A stretch of 64,000 bases of DNA from CAIVAT01 sp049317265 (GCA_049317265.1 JBMOIP010000011.1:35065-99064); one strand, 5' to 3'. Positions 34,294 to 44,473 are shown, counted from the stretch's first letter. Translations and numbers: made by a program. Notes: generated by a model from the sequence alone, not told the origin.

Positions 34294-35310
34294 ATGGCAG
34301 AAAAAAACAGCATCAGTTTTGATAACCTCATGGGCGATCTGAAAAACCAGATCTATCACCCTGTTTACCTGTTACATGGCGAAGAATCCTATTTCATCGA
34401 CATGGTTTCCGATTATATCGAACAGCATGTTCTGAGCGACCTTGAGAAGGAGTTCAACCAAACCATTGCCTATGGAAAGGATTCCAATGTTTTCAACCTG
34501 ATGAGCTATGCCAAGCGGTTTCCCATGATGGCAAATTACCAGGTGCTGATTGTCAAGGAGGCCCAGGATCTCGACAAGATCGAAGATTTTCAAACCTATG
34601 TTGAACATCCGCTTACCTCCACGATCCTGGTCCTTTGTTATAAATACGGCAAACTCGACAAGCGGAAGGGACTCTATAAAGCCATCGAAAAACATGGAAT
34701 CGCTTTCGAATCGGCTAAACTTTACGACAACAAGATCCCGGAGTGGATCAACGACTATCTCCACCAGCGGAAATATGCCATTACACCGAAGGCTGCAGCG
34801 CTGTTAACCGAATTCCTGGGAGCCGACCTGGGCAAGATCGTGAATGAGATCCAGAAACTCCTGATCAACATCCCTCCGGGTACAGAGATCAACGAAACGT
34901 ATGTGGAGAAGAACATCGGGATCAGCAAGGATTTCAACGTTTTTGAACTGCAAAAAGCACTGGCCCGGAAAGATGTGTTAAAAGCCAACCAGATCATCCT
35001 CTATTTTGCCGCCAACCTGCGCGAAAATCCATTGGTAAAGGTCATTCCTATCCTTTCAGCTTATTTTTCAAAGGTGCTTGCCTTCCATTACCTGGCCGAC
35101 AAATCGAAGAACTCAGTGGCAGCGGCCCTTGGAGTAAATCCATTTTTTGTGGCTGATTACCAGCAGGCTGCAAAAACATTTCCGGTCGGGAAAACCATTG
35201 CCATCATCTCATACCTCCGTGAATACGATCTTAAGGCCAAGGGAGTTGACAATGTGTCAGCCGGCGACGGGGAGTTGATGAAGGAGCTGATCTTTAAAAT
35301 CCTGCACTGA
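34294..35310 (+). CDS. holA: DNA polymerase III subunit delta
   Basis: 338 residues. Clamp-loader delta: HPVYLLHGEESYFIDMVSDYI at the N-terminus, YAKRFPMMANYQVLIVKEAQDL, STILVLCYKYGKLDKRKGLYKAI, the helical ALLTEFLGADLGKIVNEIQKL and FNVFELQKALARKD, and a C-terminal collar (SYLREYDLKAKGVDNVSAGDGELMKELIFKILH). It opens the beta clamp. It ends 2 bp before the convergent acyl-CoA synthetase gene ends. Confidence 0.94.
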   Translation: MAEKNSISFDNLMGDLKNQIYHPVYLLHGEESYFIDMVSDYIEQHVLSDLEKEFNQTIAYGKDSNVFNLMSYAKRFPMMANYQVLIVKEAQDLDKIEDFQTYVEHPLTSTILVLCYKYGKLDKRKGLYKAIEKHGIAFESAKLYDNKIPEWINDYLHQRKYAITPKAAALLTEFLGADLGKIVNEIQKLLINIPPGTEINETYVEKNIGISKDFNVFELQKALARKDVLKANQIILYFAANLRENPLVKVIPILSAYFSKVLAFHYLADKSKNSVAAALGVNPFFVADYQQAAKTFPVGKTIAIISYLREYDLKAKGVDNVSAGDGELMKELIFKILH

Positions 35311-35312
35311 TG

Positions 35313-37118
35313 TTATTCAACCCGGTAGTTGAATTCGGAAGAACGGTAGGTCTCTTCAATGATTTTAGCGTACTTTTCAATAATGAATTTGCGCCTGAGT
35401 TTCAGGGTTGGTGAGATTTCGCCGGTTTCAGTTGTCCATTCTGCATCGAGCAACCTTATCTTCTTGATCTTCTCCGTTTTATCGAGGTCAAGGTTGAAGC
35501 GCTCAACGTCTTTACGGATCCTTCGGATGATCATGGGATGGTTCACCGCTTTTTTTCTTGAGCCGAATTCGATCTCTTTAACCTCGCACCAGTTCCTCAG
35601 GTGCTCAAAATTGGGGATGATGAGGGCAGCGGCATAGTTTCGGTTCTCCCCAACCACCATGATGTGTTCGATAAAGGGCGACTCCTTCATCCGTTGTTCA
35701 ATGGGTTGCGGCGCGATGAACTTTCCTCCCGAAGTTTTAAATATCTCCTTTTTCCTGTCGGTGATCTTTAAAAATTTCCCGTCTTCAATCACCCCGATAT
35801 CCCCGGTATGAAACCACCCGTCGGCGTCGATAACTTCCGCCGTTTTTTCAGGCCTGTTGAGATAACCCATCATGATGTTAGGACCTTTACACAGGATCTC
35901 CCCATCTTCAGCAATTTTCATCTCATTCCCGGTGAGGAGCGGTCCGACGGTTCCGAATTTCATTCCGTCGGGTTCGAACCGGTAACAGGTCACCCCGGGC
36001 GATGTTTCTGTAAGGCCATATGCTTCCAGGATCGGAATTTTGGCGGCCCAGAAAATACGTGCCAGTCTCGGGTGAAGCGAGGCGCTTCCTGAAACGATGA
36101 ATTTCAATTCACCTCCCAATGCTGCCCGCCACTTCTTGAATACCAACACATTAGCAATAAACAACTTAACATCATAAACCCATCCCCTGGCATGGTTCAG
36201 CTCATATTTATGCCCCTGGCGGAGCGCCCAGAAGAAAAGGACTTTCATTGGCAGGGGCAGCTTGCGGCCCTGGCTTACAATCTTATTATAGATCTTTTCA
36301 AACACCCTCGGAACTGCTGCAAAACCATGAGGCTTCACCTCCCTGATATACGCTCCCAGTTCGTCGATGTTCTGAACATAAAAAACCGACACTCCAAACG
36401 ACTGGTAAACATAACCGGCAGTCCGCTCATACACATGGCAAAGCGGCAAAAAACTAACAACCCGGTCGTGCATTTTCAGCGGAGGAATTTCTGCCAGGGC
36501 TTTATAGTTGGTTACAAAATTGTTGTGCGACGACATCACCCCCTTCGGTCTTCCGGTGGTCCCTGAGGTGTAGATGATCGTGGCAAGATCGCCCGGAAAA
36601 ATGGATTGCTTGATGCCGTCAAGAACTTCCGGATGCAGGAAATTCTCCCCCATCTCCAGTATCTCTTTCCAGTTCCGGATCCCTTCAATGGGCTCAATGG
36701 AGAAAACAGCCTTCAACCCGTTGATCGAAGGAAGTACATTTTTAATCCGGTCATAAATCTCTGTATCAGAAAAGATCAGGTATTCGATGGCGGAGTCTGT
36801 AAAAATATAGCGGTAATTATCTTCACTGATGGTTGGATAAACCGGCACCTGAACCGCACCAACCTGGAGGATCCCTATGTCGATCATGTTCCATTCAGGG
36901 CAGTTGTTCATCACCGTGGCAATGCGGGTTCCCTTTTCAACACCCATGGCAAGCAAGCCAAGGCTGATCAGGTTGCTGCCCTTCACATAATCACCTGCTG
37001 AAAAATGGACCCACTCCCCGTTCCTTTTTATATTGAACAGGTCACTGATGGAACTGTATTCGTCGCGATAAAGCTCCAGGAGGTCGAAAATACGGGTGAT
37101 TTGCTTCATATCATTCAA
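35313..37118 (-). CDS. Long-chain acyl-CoA synthetase (AMP-forming), copy 2
   Basis: 601 residues (a start at Met4, MKQITRIFDLL, aligns with the neighbouring paralog). Adenylate-forming enzyme: AMP-binding motif YTSGTTGRPKGVM, SFLPLCHVYERTAGYVY, EAYGLTETSPGVTCY, DGWFHTGDIGVIEDGKFLKITDRKKEIFKTSGGKFIAP, and the C-terminal TLKLRRKFIIEKY. It activates fatty acids to acyl-CoA with ATP. It lies 17 bp downstream of a clear paralog of the same size, so the pair arose by tandem duplication and forms an operon with the SDR gene. Confidence 0.92.
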   Translation of the reverse strand: MNDMKQITRIFDLLELYRDEYSSISDLFNIKRNGEWVHFSAGDYVKGSNLISLGLLAMGVEKGTRIATVMNNCPEWNMIDIGILQVGAVQVPVYPTISEDNYRYIFTDSAIEYLIFSDTEIYDRIKNVLPSINGLKAVFSIEPIEGIRNWKEILEMGENFLHPEVLDGIKQSIFPGDLATIIYTSGTTGRPKGVMSSHNNFVTNYKALAEIPPLKMHDRVVSFLPLCHVYERTAGYVYQSFGVSVFYVQNIDELGAYIREVKPHGFAAVPRVFEKIYNKIVSQGRKLPLPMKVLFFWALRQGHKYELNHARGWVYDVKLFIANVLVFKKWRAALGGELKFIVSGSASLHPRLARIFWAAKIPILEAYGLTETSPGVTCYRFEPDGMKFGTVGPLLTGNEMKIAEDGEILCKGPNIMMGYLNRPEKTAEVIDADGWFHTGDIGVIEDGKFLKITDRKKEIFKTSGGKFIAPQPIEQRMKESPFIEHIMVVGENRNYAAALIIPNFEHLRNWCEVKEIEFGSRKKAVNHPMIIRRIRKDVERFNLDLDKTEKIKKIRLLDAEWTTETGEISPTLKLRRKFIIEKYAKIIEETYRSSEFNYRVE

Positions 37119-37135
37119 ACGGGATAAAGGTGGTT

Positions 37136-38905
37136 TTATTCAAACAGCTTGGCAATATTTTCTTCATATTTTTTTGCGATGACGTTGCGCTTCAGCTTCA
37201 TCGTAGGGGTGATCTCCCCGGTATCGAAGGTCCATTCGGTATCTAAAAGTTCCCAGCTCTTAATCTTTTCCGTATCTCCGAAACACTTATTGTATTTATT
37301 GACTTCCGTTTGAAACCGCTTCCTGATCCGCGGCAACTGAACCATCTCCGCGTTGGTGGTGTATGGAATCTCTTTAACGGCACAATAGGATTTAAGGAAG
37401 ACGAAGTCGGGCACGATCAATGCCCCTGCAAATTTCTGATTTTCACCGACAACCACGAGCTGATCGATAAAAAGCGACTCCTTGAAAGTGTCTTCAATGG
37501 GCTGGGGGCTGATATATTTACCAAATGATGTTTTGAAAAGCTCCTTTTTTCTGCCGGTGATCTTCAGGTGACCTTCCGGTTCAAAGCGGCCAAGGTCGCC
37601 CGTGTGGAACCAACCGTCGGGTTCAATGGCATCGCGGGTCATCTCAGGCTCCCTGTAGTAACCAGACATCACATTCGGTCCTTTGCATAAAATTTCGCCG
37701 TCATCGGCAAATTTCACCTCTACCCCTTTAACCACCTTGCCGACTGTACCGAATTTCGTTCCGCCTTCGGTGAGGTCATTGACAGAAATTACCGGTGATG
37801 TCTCCGTTAACCCATATCCTTCCAGCACATTGATCCCGGCACAGGTAAACATCCTGGCAAGCCGGGGTTGAAGCGCCGCACCTCCGGATACAACCAATAA
37901 GTGCTTACCTCCCAGCGCATCGCGCCATTTTGAGTAGACAAGTTTATCGTAAAGTTTCCTCTTAAGCTCATAAAACCAGCCATTTGCACCTTTGAGTTCA
38001 TAGCGCAGGGCAAGATGGAGCGCCCAGAAAAATATCCATCGCTTCACCCCGGTGAGTTTATGTCCCGTGGAAAATAACTTGTCATATATCTTCTCGAGCA
38101 GGCGGGGCACCGTGGATAAGATATCCGGCTTCACCTCCTTCATATTGTCGGTGATGGTACCCAGGTTCTCGGCATAGTAGATCGAAAATCCGAGGTAATG
38201 ATAGAGGTAGTTGAGCATACGTTCATACACATGGCAAAGCGGAAGGTAACTCACTGCCTTCGCCTCCTCTCCGAAGGGCGGAATATAGGCGCAGACTTTG
38301 AAATCGGAGATGATGTTGTGGTGGCTCAGCATGACCCCCTTGGGATTGCCTGTCGTTCCTGATGTATAGATGATGGTGGCAAGATCATCGGGTTTAATGG
38401 CCGCTTTTCGTGCCTCAAGCAGCGCCTTGTCGGGATGCACCTTCCCCATTTCGATCAGCTCGTTCAGATGTTTGTGTTCCTGGTGGTCCTTGTAAGTGAA
38501 CACACCCTTGATATGGGTGATCTCGGGCAGAATGTGGTCAATTTTTCGCAACAGTTCCTGTCCCGAAATAAACACATAGGTCACCTCGGCATGATTTAAA
38601 ATATACTTATAATCTGATTCACTGATAGTTGGATAGATTGGAACGTGAACTGCCCCTACCTGGAGGATCGCCATGTCGACAAAATTCCATTCAGCCCGGT
38701 TTGAGCTGATCTGTGCAATTTTATCCCCCGGCTGAACACCCATTGCCAGGAATCCGTAACTGATGTTATCCACAATCTCACGGTACTGTTTGATGCTGTA
38801 TTTTGCCCAAACGCCATTCTCCTTGGATGCGACGACATCATCCTTGGGTTTGAACTTCGATTCGTGGTAGGGCAGCAAATCGAAAATACGGGTAACTTCC
38901 ATCAT
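37136..38905 (-). CDS. Long-chain acyl-CoA synthetase (AMP-forming), copy 1
   Basis: 589 residues. Same architecture as the following gene: YTSGTTGNPKGVMLSHHN, SYLPLCHVYERMLNYLY, EGYGLTETSPVISVND, DGWFHTGDLGRFEPEGHLKITGRKKELFKTSFGKYISP, and TPTMKLKRNVIAKKYEENI. It converts long-chain fatty acids to acyl-CoA. Starts 4 bp after the SDR gene stop, so the two are likely cotranscribed. The two synthetases differ enough outside the motifs to have distinct chain-length preferences, but this is an inference. Confidence 0.92.
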   Translation of the reverse strand: MMEVTRIFDLLPYHESKFKPKDDVVASKENGVWAKYSIKQYREIVDNISYGFLAMGVQPGDKIAQISSNRAEWNFVDMAILQVGAVHVPIYPTISESDYKYILNHAEVTYVFISGQELLRKIDHILPEITHIKGVFTYKDHQEHKHLNELIEMGKVHPDKALLEARKAAIKPDDLATIIYTSGTTGNPKGVMLSHHNIISDFKVCAYIPPFGEEAKAVSYLPLCHVYERMLNYLYHYLGFSIYYAENLGTITDNMKEVKPDILSTVPRLLEKIYDKLFSTGHKLTGVKRWIFFWALHLALRYELKGANGWFYELKRKLYDKLVYSKWRDALGGKHLLVVSGGAALQPRLARMFTCAGINVLEGYGLTETSPVISVNDLTEGGTKFGTVGKVVKGVEVKFADDGEILCKGPNVMSGYYREPEMTRDAIEPDGWFHTGDLGRFEPEGHLKITGRKKELFKTSFGKYISPQPIEDTFKESLFIDQLVVVGENQKFAGALIVPDFVFLKSYCAVKEIPYTTNAEMVQLPRIRKRFQTEVNKYNKCFGDTEKIKSWELLDTEWTFDTGEITPTMKLKRNVIAKKYEENIAKLFE

Positions 38906-38909
38906 GGTT

Positions 38910-39668
38910 TTATCCTTTATAAAAATTCACTGCACTGGCCTGGGCTGTGGGCATCAATACCAGGTCGTTAACATTCACATGGGCAGGCAGGGTGGTCACA
39001 TAATACACCGCATCCGCCACATCTTCGGCTGTAAGAGGCTGAAAACCTTTATAAACATTATCCGCACGGTCTTTATCGCCTTTGAACCTCACAAGGGAGA
39101 ACTCGGTATTGGCAGCTCCCGGGGCAATCTGTGTCACCTTGATATGATGAGAAACCAGGTCGATCCTTGTGCTGCGCGAAATGGCGTCCACCGCGAATTT
39201 GGTACCGCAATAGACATTTCCCATGGGGTAAACCTCTTTTCCGGCAATGGATCCGATGTTGATGATGTGGCCCTGTTTCCTGGCCACCATCAAAGGGGAG
39301 ACAAACCGGGTCATATAGAGCAATCCTTTGACATTGGTATCGATCATCCGCTCCCAGTCGTCCACAACGCCTTCGTGAATGGGGTTCAGACCTACTGCAA
39401 GCCCGGCATTGTTCACCAGCACATCAATATTTTTCCACTGATCCGGCAGTCCGGAAATGGCCTCCTCTACCTCCTTCAACCTCCTGACATCAAAACAGAG
39501 GGGTAAAACTTCCACGTTACAATTAAGAATCAGATCCTTGGCAAGTTCATCCAGCAATACTTTCCTGCGCCCGGTGATGATGAGGTTGTTGCCGGCCTCC
39601 GCAAACTTCCTGGCAATTGCTTTTCCGAATCCGGCTGTGGCGCCGGTGATTAATATTGTTTTTTTCAC
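38910..39668 (-). CDS. SDR-family NAD(P)-dependent oxidoreductase (YdfG-like)
   Basis: 252 residues. Classical short-chain dehydrogenase: ILITGATAGFGKAIARKFAEAG (nucleotide-binding G9-xxx-GFG), NNAG at 87-90, catalytic Ser140 (INIGSIAGKEVYPMG), Tyr153 and Lys157 (YCGTK), and GAANTEFSLVRFKGD. YdfG-like enzymes oxidise 3-hydroxy acids such as serine or allo-threonine. First gene of an operon with two acyl-CoA synthetases; 21 bp after purL. Confidence 0.9.
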   Translation of the reverse strand: MKKTILITGATAGFGKAIARKFAEAGNNLIITGRRKVLLDELAKDLILNCNVEVLPLCFDVRRLKEVEEAISGLPDQWKNIDVLVNNAGLAVGLNPIHEGVVDDWERMIDTNVKGLLYMTRFVSPLMVARKQGHIINIGSIAGKEVYPMGNVYCGTKFAVDAISRSTRIDLVSHHIKVTQIAPGAANTEFSLVRFKGDKDRADNVYKGFQPLTAEDVADAVYYVTTLPAHVNVNDLVLMPTAQASAVNFYKG

Positions 39669-39676
39669 TAAAAAAA

Positions 39677-39712
39677 AAGTGTTAAGTGATTAAGTGTTAA
39701 GTGTTAAGTGTT
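39677..39712. repeat. 7-bp tandem repeat at the purL 3' end
   Basis: Five AAGTGTT-type heptamers (AAGTGTT, AAGTGAT, one extra T, AAGTGTT three times) from 39677. The right half encodes the last residues and stop codon of PurL; the rest fills the gap to the SDR gene. Confidence 0.85.
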
Positions 39713-42700
39713 GTTGGATCCAGGTTTTGGCGTTGGTAAAGGCTTCGAGCCAGGGGGTGATTTCGTCCTGGCTGCGGTTATCGGGATAACAGGCCCATTG
39801 CCACGGCAGGACCGAATCTTCCAGGTGGGGCATGAAGGCGAGGTGGCGCCCGTCGGCAGAGGAGATGCAGGCTGCATCATACTGCGAACCGTTTGGGTTG
39901 CCGGGATATCCGTGGTAACTGAACTTTGCGGGGATGTGGTATTGCTCCTCCCCTTCCGGGAAGTTGAATTTACCCTCTCCATGGGCTACCCAGATACCCA
40001 GTTTTGATCCGGCCAGGCTGCTGAGCATTACCGAGTGGTTCTCTACAATATCGAGACCCACAAATGCACACTCATATTTGTGTGAATCGTTCCAGCTCAT
40101 TTTGGGATGGCTGTCGTGACCCGGGTAGATCAGCCCCAGCTCCACCAGGAGCTGGCAACCGTTGCACACTCCCAGGCTCAGGGTGTCCTCCCTGCTGAAA
40201 AAGTTGTCGAGAGCGGCTTTTGCCCGTTCATTATAGAGGAATGCGCCAGCCCACCCTTTGGCAGAGCCAAGCACGTCGGAATTTGAAAAACCACCCACGA
40301 AGGCGATAAGGTTCACATCTTCCAGGTTCTCCCTGCCCGAGATCAGGTCGGTCATATGGATATCCTTAACGTCAAACCCGGCCAGGTAGAGGGCCCACGC
40401 CATGTCGCGGTCGCGGTTCACTCCTTTTTCACGGATAATGGCTGCTTTCACCCCTGAAGGACTCCTTCTCTTCGGATCAACACCTAATTGGGCATATTTT
40501 CCCGAAAAGCGCTCCTGGAATTTGAATTGAAGTGGTTGCTCCTTATAGTTTTTATAACGTTCGAGGGCCAGGTGTTCGCCCGACTGGCGGCGATCAAGCA
40601 GGTAGGATGTTTTAAACCAGGTATCTCTCAGAGAATCAATATCAAAGACGAATGCCTCTTTTCTGAAGGTAAGGTTTACTGCGCGCTTTGCGGATAAATG
40701 GCCTATCGGGAAACAGCATATTCTCCCGGCAGTGGCCTCTGTTTTGCCATCCGGCATCAGAAGTTCCATGTTCCCGGCCAACACCCCCCGCTTCACCTGC
40801 AACACAACTCCGGGTTTCTCACTGAAGAGCACACTTGTCAAATCGTACATGTCACCCTGAACCAGGCTTTCCAGGTTCAGGTCGAGGCCAATATTTTCAA
40901 CTGGGAAAGTCATCTCCAGCAAGGTAGTGATCAATCCACCTGCAGCCACATCATGGCCGGCAATGATAACTCCGTCATGGATGAGTTCCTGCACCACCTT
41001 GAATACGCGTGCAAAATAAGCGGTATCGGTAACATCGGCCGTTTTATCCCCAAGCTGGTGAAGCAACTGGGCAAAACTGCTTCCGCCGAGTTCAAAACCA
41101 CAATCGGAAAAGGGAATGTAGATAAGTTCTGTTTCAAAATCGGCGTGTAAATTCGGGCTGACGACCTTTTTTACATCTGCTACCTCACCAACAGCGGAGA
41201 TAATGACCGTTCCGGGAGCATATACAACGGTTCCGTCGGGGTATTTCTGTGTCATGGAGAGGGAGTCCTTTCCAGTGGGAATGTTGATTCCCAGGGCGAT
41301 GGCAAAGTCGCTTACTGCACGCACTGCCGCATAAAGCCGCGCATCCTCACCTGCGTTTTTACATGGCCACATCCAGTTGGCACTAAGTGAAACACCATTT
41401 AAACCATGGGTAAGCGGCGCCCATACCAGGTTGGTCAGAGCTTTGGAGATGGCCAGTCTTGAACCGGCCGCCGGATCAATCAGGGCAGCCACCGGGGCAT
41501 GGCCCAGTGAGGTCGCAATCCCTTTGATCCCCTGGTAGTCGAGGGCCGTAACCCCCACATTGTTAAGCGGCAGCTGAATCGCGCCGCAGGTCTGCTGTTT
41601 GGCAATTTTTCCGCTTACAGCCCGGTCAACTTTGTTGGTAAGCCAGTCTTTACAGGCAACTGCCTCCAACTGAAGCAGTTGTTCAAGGTAGTATGAGAGT
41701 TTTTCCGGATCGTAATTCAATTTGGAACATAGAATATTGATCGTTGAATCACGAAGGATAGTCCTGGGCGGTTTTCCAAAGAAATCGGCCAGCTGAAGGT
41801 CGATCGGTCGGATCCCTTTGCTGCCCTCCTCAAAGATTAGCTGGTGGTCGCCGGTGGTCTTTCCCACAACGTACATGGGTGCGCGTTCCCGCTCCGCGAT
41901 CTCCTGCATGAGCGCAACATCCCCGTCACCAAGGATCAGCCCCATCCTTTCCTGCGATTCATTGCTGGCTATCTCCTTGGCCGAAAGGGTCGGATCACCA
42001 ACGGGAAGTTTCTCCATGTCGATGATTCCGCCGGTATTTTCAACGAGTTCCGACAGGGAGTTAAGGTGTCCGCCTGCCCCGTGATCGTGGATGGAGACGA
42101 TGGGATTTACCGCCATCTCCGTCATGGCCCGGATGGCATTGAACACCCGTTTCTGCATCTCGGGGTTCGAGCGCTGCACCGCGTTGAGTTCGATGGCATT
42201 GCCATACTCACCGGTAGCCACCGATGAAACGGCTCCTCCACCCATGCCAATGCGGTAATTGTCGCCGCCCAGCACCACAATGTTCTGATCTTTTGCAGGG
42301 TCATCTTTAAGGCTGTCCTCATACCGGGCAAAACCGATTCCTCCCGCCTGCATGATCACTTTGTCATAGCCATAAGTTTTTCCATCAGCGGTGTGTTCAA
42401 AGGTTAGCACTGAACCGCAGATGAGCGCCTGGCCGAACTTGTTGCCAAAATCACTCGCTCCGTTCGACGCTTTGATCAGGATCTCTTCCGGTGTTTTGTA
42501 GAGCCATTTCCGGGCGGGAATTTCTGTCTCCCACGACCGTCCGCCGCCAGGCCTTGGATAGGAGGTCATGTACACAGCCGTTCCAGCCATCGGGATGCTG
42601 CCCTTTCCCCCGGCCATGCGGTCGCGGATCTCGCCACCGGAACCGGTGGCCGCCCCGTTAAATGGCTCAACAGTGGTGGGGAAATTATGGGTCTCCGCTT

Positions 42701-43442
42701 TCAGGGAGATGACTGAACGTATATCGCGGATGGTGAAAAAATCGGCAATGTTCTGTTTCCCGGGTGCAAATTGTTCAATGTCAGGACCCTGGATGAAAGC
42801 GACATTATCCTTGTAGGCAGAAACTAAAAAATCAGGGTGCTCCGCTGCTGTTTTTTTAATCAAGGCAAACAGCGAATCGGTCATCTCTTCTCCGTCGATG
42901 ATGAAGGAGCCATTGAAGATCTTGTGCCGGCAATGTTCCGAATTAACCTGTGAAAACCCGAACACCTCACTGTCAGTAAGCTTCCTGCCGATTTTTTGAC
43001 TAAGCCCGGTGAGATATCCTATTTCGTCATCACTCAGGGCCAACCCCTCTTTTTTGTTGAAAGAGGCAATGTCGTCGATGAAGAGAACGGGTTCGGGTTC
43101 ATGAAGAATATGAAAAATCTCCTGGTTGAGTCCTTCGTAAATATGCTGAAGCATCGGATCATGGGCGTGATTTCCTGCCCCAGGGGTGGAGGGGATCATG
43201 GTAAATTCTTCAATCCTCAAAATCCCGCGTATGCCCATGTTCTGGGTAATCTCCACGGCGTTGGTGCTCCACGGGGTGACCATTTCCCTTCGCGGACCCA
43301 CGAAACTGCCCTCTAAAACAGGTTCGGCGATGCACTCCGCACCGCCGAACAACCAGATTAACTTCTCCAAATCACTGCCGCCAAGTTTTCCGCGGCTCTC
43401 AACGGCGTAGTATCGCTCAGAACTCTTGAAAAATGTAATCAT
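39690..43442 (-). CDS. purL: Phosphoribosylformylglycinamidine synthase
   Basis: 1250 residues, the large single-chain form. N-terminal PurS-like region, then SEHCRHKIFNGSF, SLKAETHNFPTTVEPFNGAATGSGGEIRDRMAGG, VSIHDHGAGGHLNSLSELVE, a second AIRS half with PTGKDSLSM and GHDVAAGGLITTLLEM, and a C-terminal glutamine amidotransferase with the nucleophile in LGVCNGCQLLVEL and GIWVAHGEGKF. It converts FGAR to FGAM using glutamine and ATP in purine synthesis. It lies 22 bp after trxB on the same strand. The extreme C-terminus (LTLNT) is encoded by a micro-repeat. Confidence 0.97.
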   Translation of the reverse strand: MITFFKSSERYYAVESRGKLGGSDLEKLIWLFGGAECIAEPVLEGSFVGPRREMVTPWSTNAVEITQNMGIRGILRIEEFTMIPSTPGAGNHAHDPMLQHIYEGLNQEIFHILHEPEPVLFIDDIASFNKKEGLALSDDEIGYLTGLSQKIGRKLTDSEVFGFSQVNSEHCRHKIFNGSFIIDGEEMTDSLFALIKKTAAEHPDFLVSAYKDNVAFIQGPDIEQFAPGKQNIADFFTIRDIRSVISLKAETHNFPTTVEPFNGAATGSGGEIRDRMAGGKGSIPMAGTAVYMTSYPRPGGGRSWETEIPARKWLYKTPEEILIKASNGASDFGNKFGQALICGSVLTFEHTADGKTYGYDKVIMQAGGIGFARYEDSLKDDPAKDQNIVVLGGDNYRIGMGGGAVSSVATGEYGNAIELNAVQRSNPEMQKRVFNAIRAMTEMAVNPIVSIHDHGAGGHLNSLSELVENTGGIIDMEKLPVGDPTLSAKEIASNESQERMGLILGDGDVALMQEIAERERAPMYVVGKTTGDHQLIFEEGSKGIRPIDLQLADFFGKPPRTILRDSTINILCSKLNYDPEKLSYYLEQLLQLEAVACKDWLTNKVDRAVSGKIAKQQTCGAIQLPLNNVGVTALDYQGIKGIATSLGHAPVAALIDPAAGSRLAISKALTNLVWAPLTHGLNGVSLSANWMWPCKNAGEDARLYAAVRAVSDFAIALGINIPTGKDSLSMTQKYPDGTVVYAPGTVIISAVGEVADVKKVVSPNLHADFETELIYIPFSDCGFELGGSSFAQLLHQLGDKTADVTDTAYFARVFKVVQELIHDGVIIAGHDVAAGGLITTLLEMTFPVENIGLDLNLESLVQGDMYDLTSVLFSEKPGVVLQVKRGVLAGNMELLMPDGKTEATAGRICCFPIGHLSAKRAVNLTFRKEAFVFDIDSLRDTWFKTSYLLDRRQSGEHLALERYKNYKEQPLQFKFQERFSGKYAQLGVDPKRRSPSGVKAAIIREKGVNRDRDMAWALYLAGFDVKDIHMTDLISGRENLEDVNLIAFVGGFSNSDVLGSAKGWAGAFLYNERAKAALDNFFSREDTLSLGVCNGCQLLVELGLIYPGHDSHPKMSWNDSHKYECAFVGLDIVENHSVMLSSLAGSKLGIWVAHGEGKFNFPEGEEQYHIPAKFSYHGYPGNPNGSQYDAACISSADGRHLAFMPHLEDSVLPWQWACYPDNRSQDEITPWLEAFTNAKTWIQQHLTLNT

Positions 43443-43464
43443 CTATGAAAAATTCAAAATTCAA

Positions 43465-44400
43465 TTAATTCGACAAAAACCTCTCCGCCTCAATTGCCGC
43501 CATGCAACCTGTTCCGGCTGCCGTAATAGCCTGGCGGTAGTGATGATCCTGCACATCCCCGCAGGCAAAAACACCATCCAGGCTTGTTTGCGTAGTTCCG
43601 GGTTTCGTTTTTATGTAGCTCAATTCATCCAACTCAAGCTTGCCTTCGAAGAGCTCGGTATTGGGTTTGTGCCCGATGGCTACGAAAAAACCCATTACAT
43701 CGATATCGCGTGCTTCACCGGTTTTAACATTGCGCACCCTGACGCCTGTAACACCGCTCTGGTCGCCCAGAACCTCTTCGGGAGCGCTGTCCCACACCAT
43801 TTCGATGTTGGCTGTGTTGAGTACTTTATGCTGCATGGCCTTGGAGGCGCGCAATTCGCCGCGGCGATGGATCATGTAAACTTTTTTACACAGTTTGGCA
43901 AGGTAGGTGGCCTCTTCGGCAGCCGTATCTCCCCCGCCCACGATGGCCACATCCTGGCCGCGGTAGAAAAATCCATCGCAGGTGGCACAACCCGACACCC
44001 CGCTTCCCATGAACTTTTTTTCCGACTCCATCCCCAGCCATTTCGCTGAGGCACCGGTGGCAATAATCACCGTTTCTGCGGCGATCGTCTTGCCGTCATC
44101 AGCCTTTACAATATAGGGCCTGCCGGAGAAATCAACCTCTGTCACCACTCCGAATCGAACCTCTGTTCCGAACCGTTCAGCCTGTTGTTTGAACTCTTCC
44201 ATCATTTCAGGACCCGTAATGCCTTTCGGATAGCCGGGAAAATTATCGACTTCGGTGGTGATGGTAAGCTGACCACCGGGCTGCATACCCTGGTAAATCA
44301 CAGGTTTAAGATCTGCCCTGGCAGCGTATATGGCGGCGGTATAGCCGGCCGGGCCGGATCCAATAATCAGGCACCGGATGTTTTCCATGTTTTCGTTCAT
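43465..44400 (-). CDS. trxB: Thioredoxin-disulfide reductase
   Basis: About 311 residues from the ATG at 44400 (MNENMENIRCLIIGSGPAG); an upstream in-frame ATG at 44421 falls inside the -7 box and cannot be used. FAD-binding GSGPAGYTAAIYAARADL, the redox-active CATC (GVSGCATCDGFFYRG), the NADPH site VGGGDTAAEEATYLAKL, and the closing VFACGDVQDHHYRQAITAAGTGCMAA. It reduces thioredoxin with NADPH in the cytoplasm. First gene of a likely two-gene unit with purL. Confidence 0.95.
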   Translation of the reverse strand: MNENMENIRCLIIGSGPAGYTAAIYAARADLKPVIYQGMQPGGQLTITTEVDNFPGYPKGITGPEMMEEFKQQAERFGTEVRFGVVTEVDFSGRPYIVKADDGKTIAAETVIIATGASAKWLGMESEKKFMGSGVSGCATCDGFFYRGQDVAIVGGGDTAAEEATYLAKLCKKVYMIHRRGELRASKAMQHKVLNTANIEMVWDSAPEEVLGDQSGVTGVRVRNVKTGEARDIDVMGFFVAIGHKPNTELFEGKLELDELSYIKTKPGTTQTSLDGVFACGDVQDHHYRQAITAAGTGCMAAIEAERFLSN

Positions 44401-44418
44401 AAAGTTGGTTTTGAACTG

Positions 44419-44426
44419 CAAAAATA
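44419..44426 (-). promoter_or_regulatory. -7 promoter box for trxB
   Basis: TATTTTTG on the minus strand, perfect TAnnTTTG, ending 19 bp before the ATG at 44400. It overlaps the alternative upstream ATG and so decides the start. Confidence 0.55.
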
Positions 44427-44473
44427 GGAAAAAACCGTGAAACAGTGGTTACCAATTAACCGGATGATACCGA

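Noticed and set aside
44401..44421. Upstream ATG at 44421 as the trxB start
   Set aside because: It lies inside the perfect -7 promoter box, so it cannot be in the transcript.
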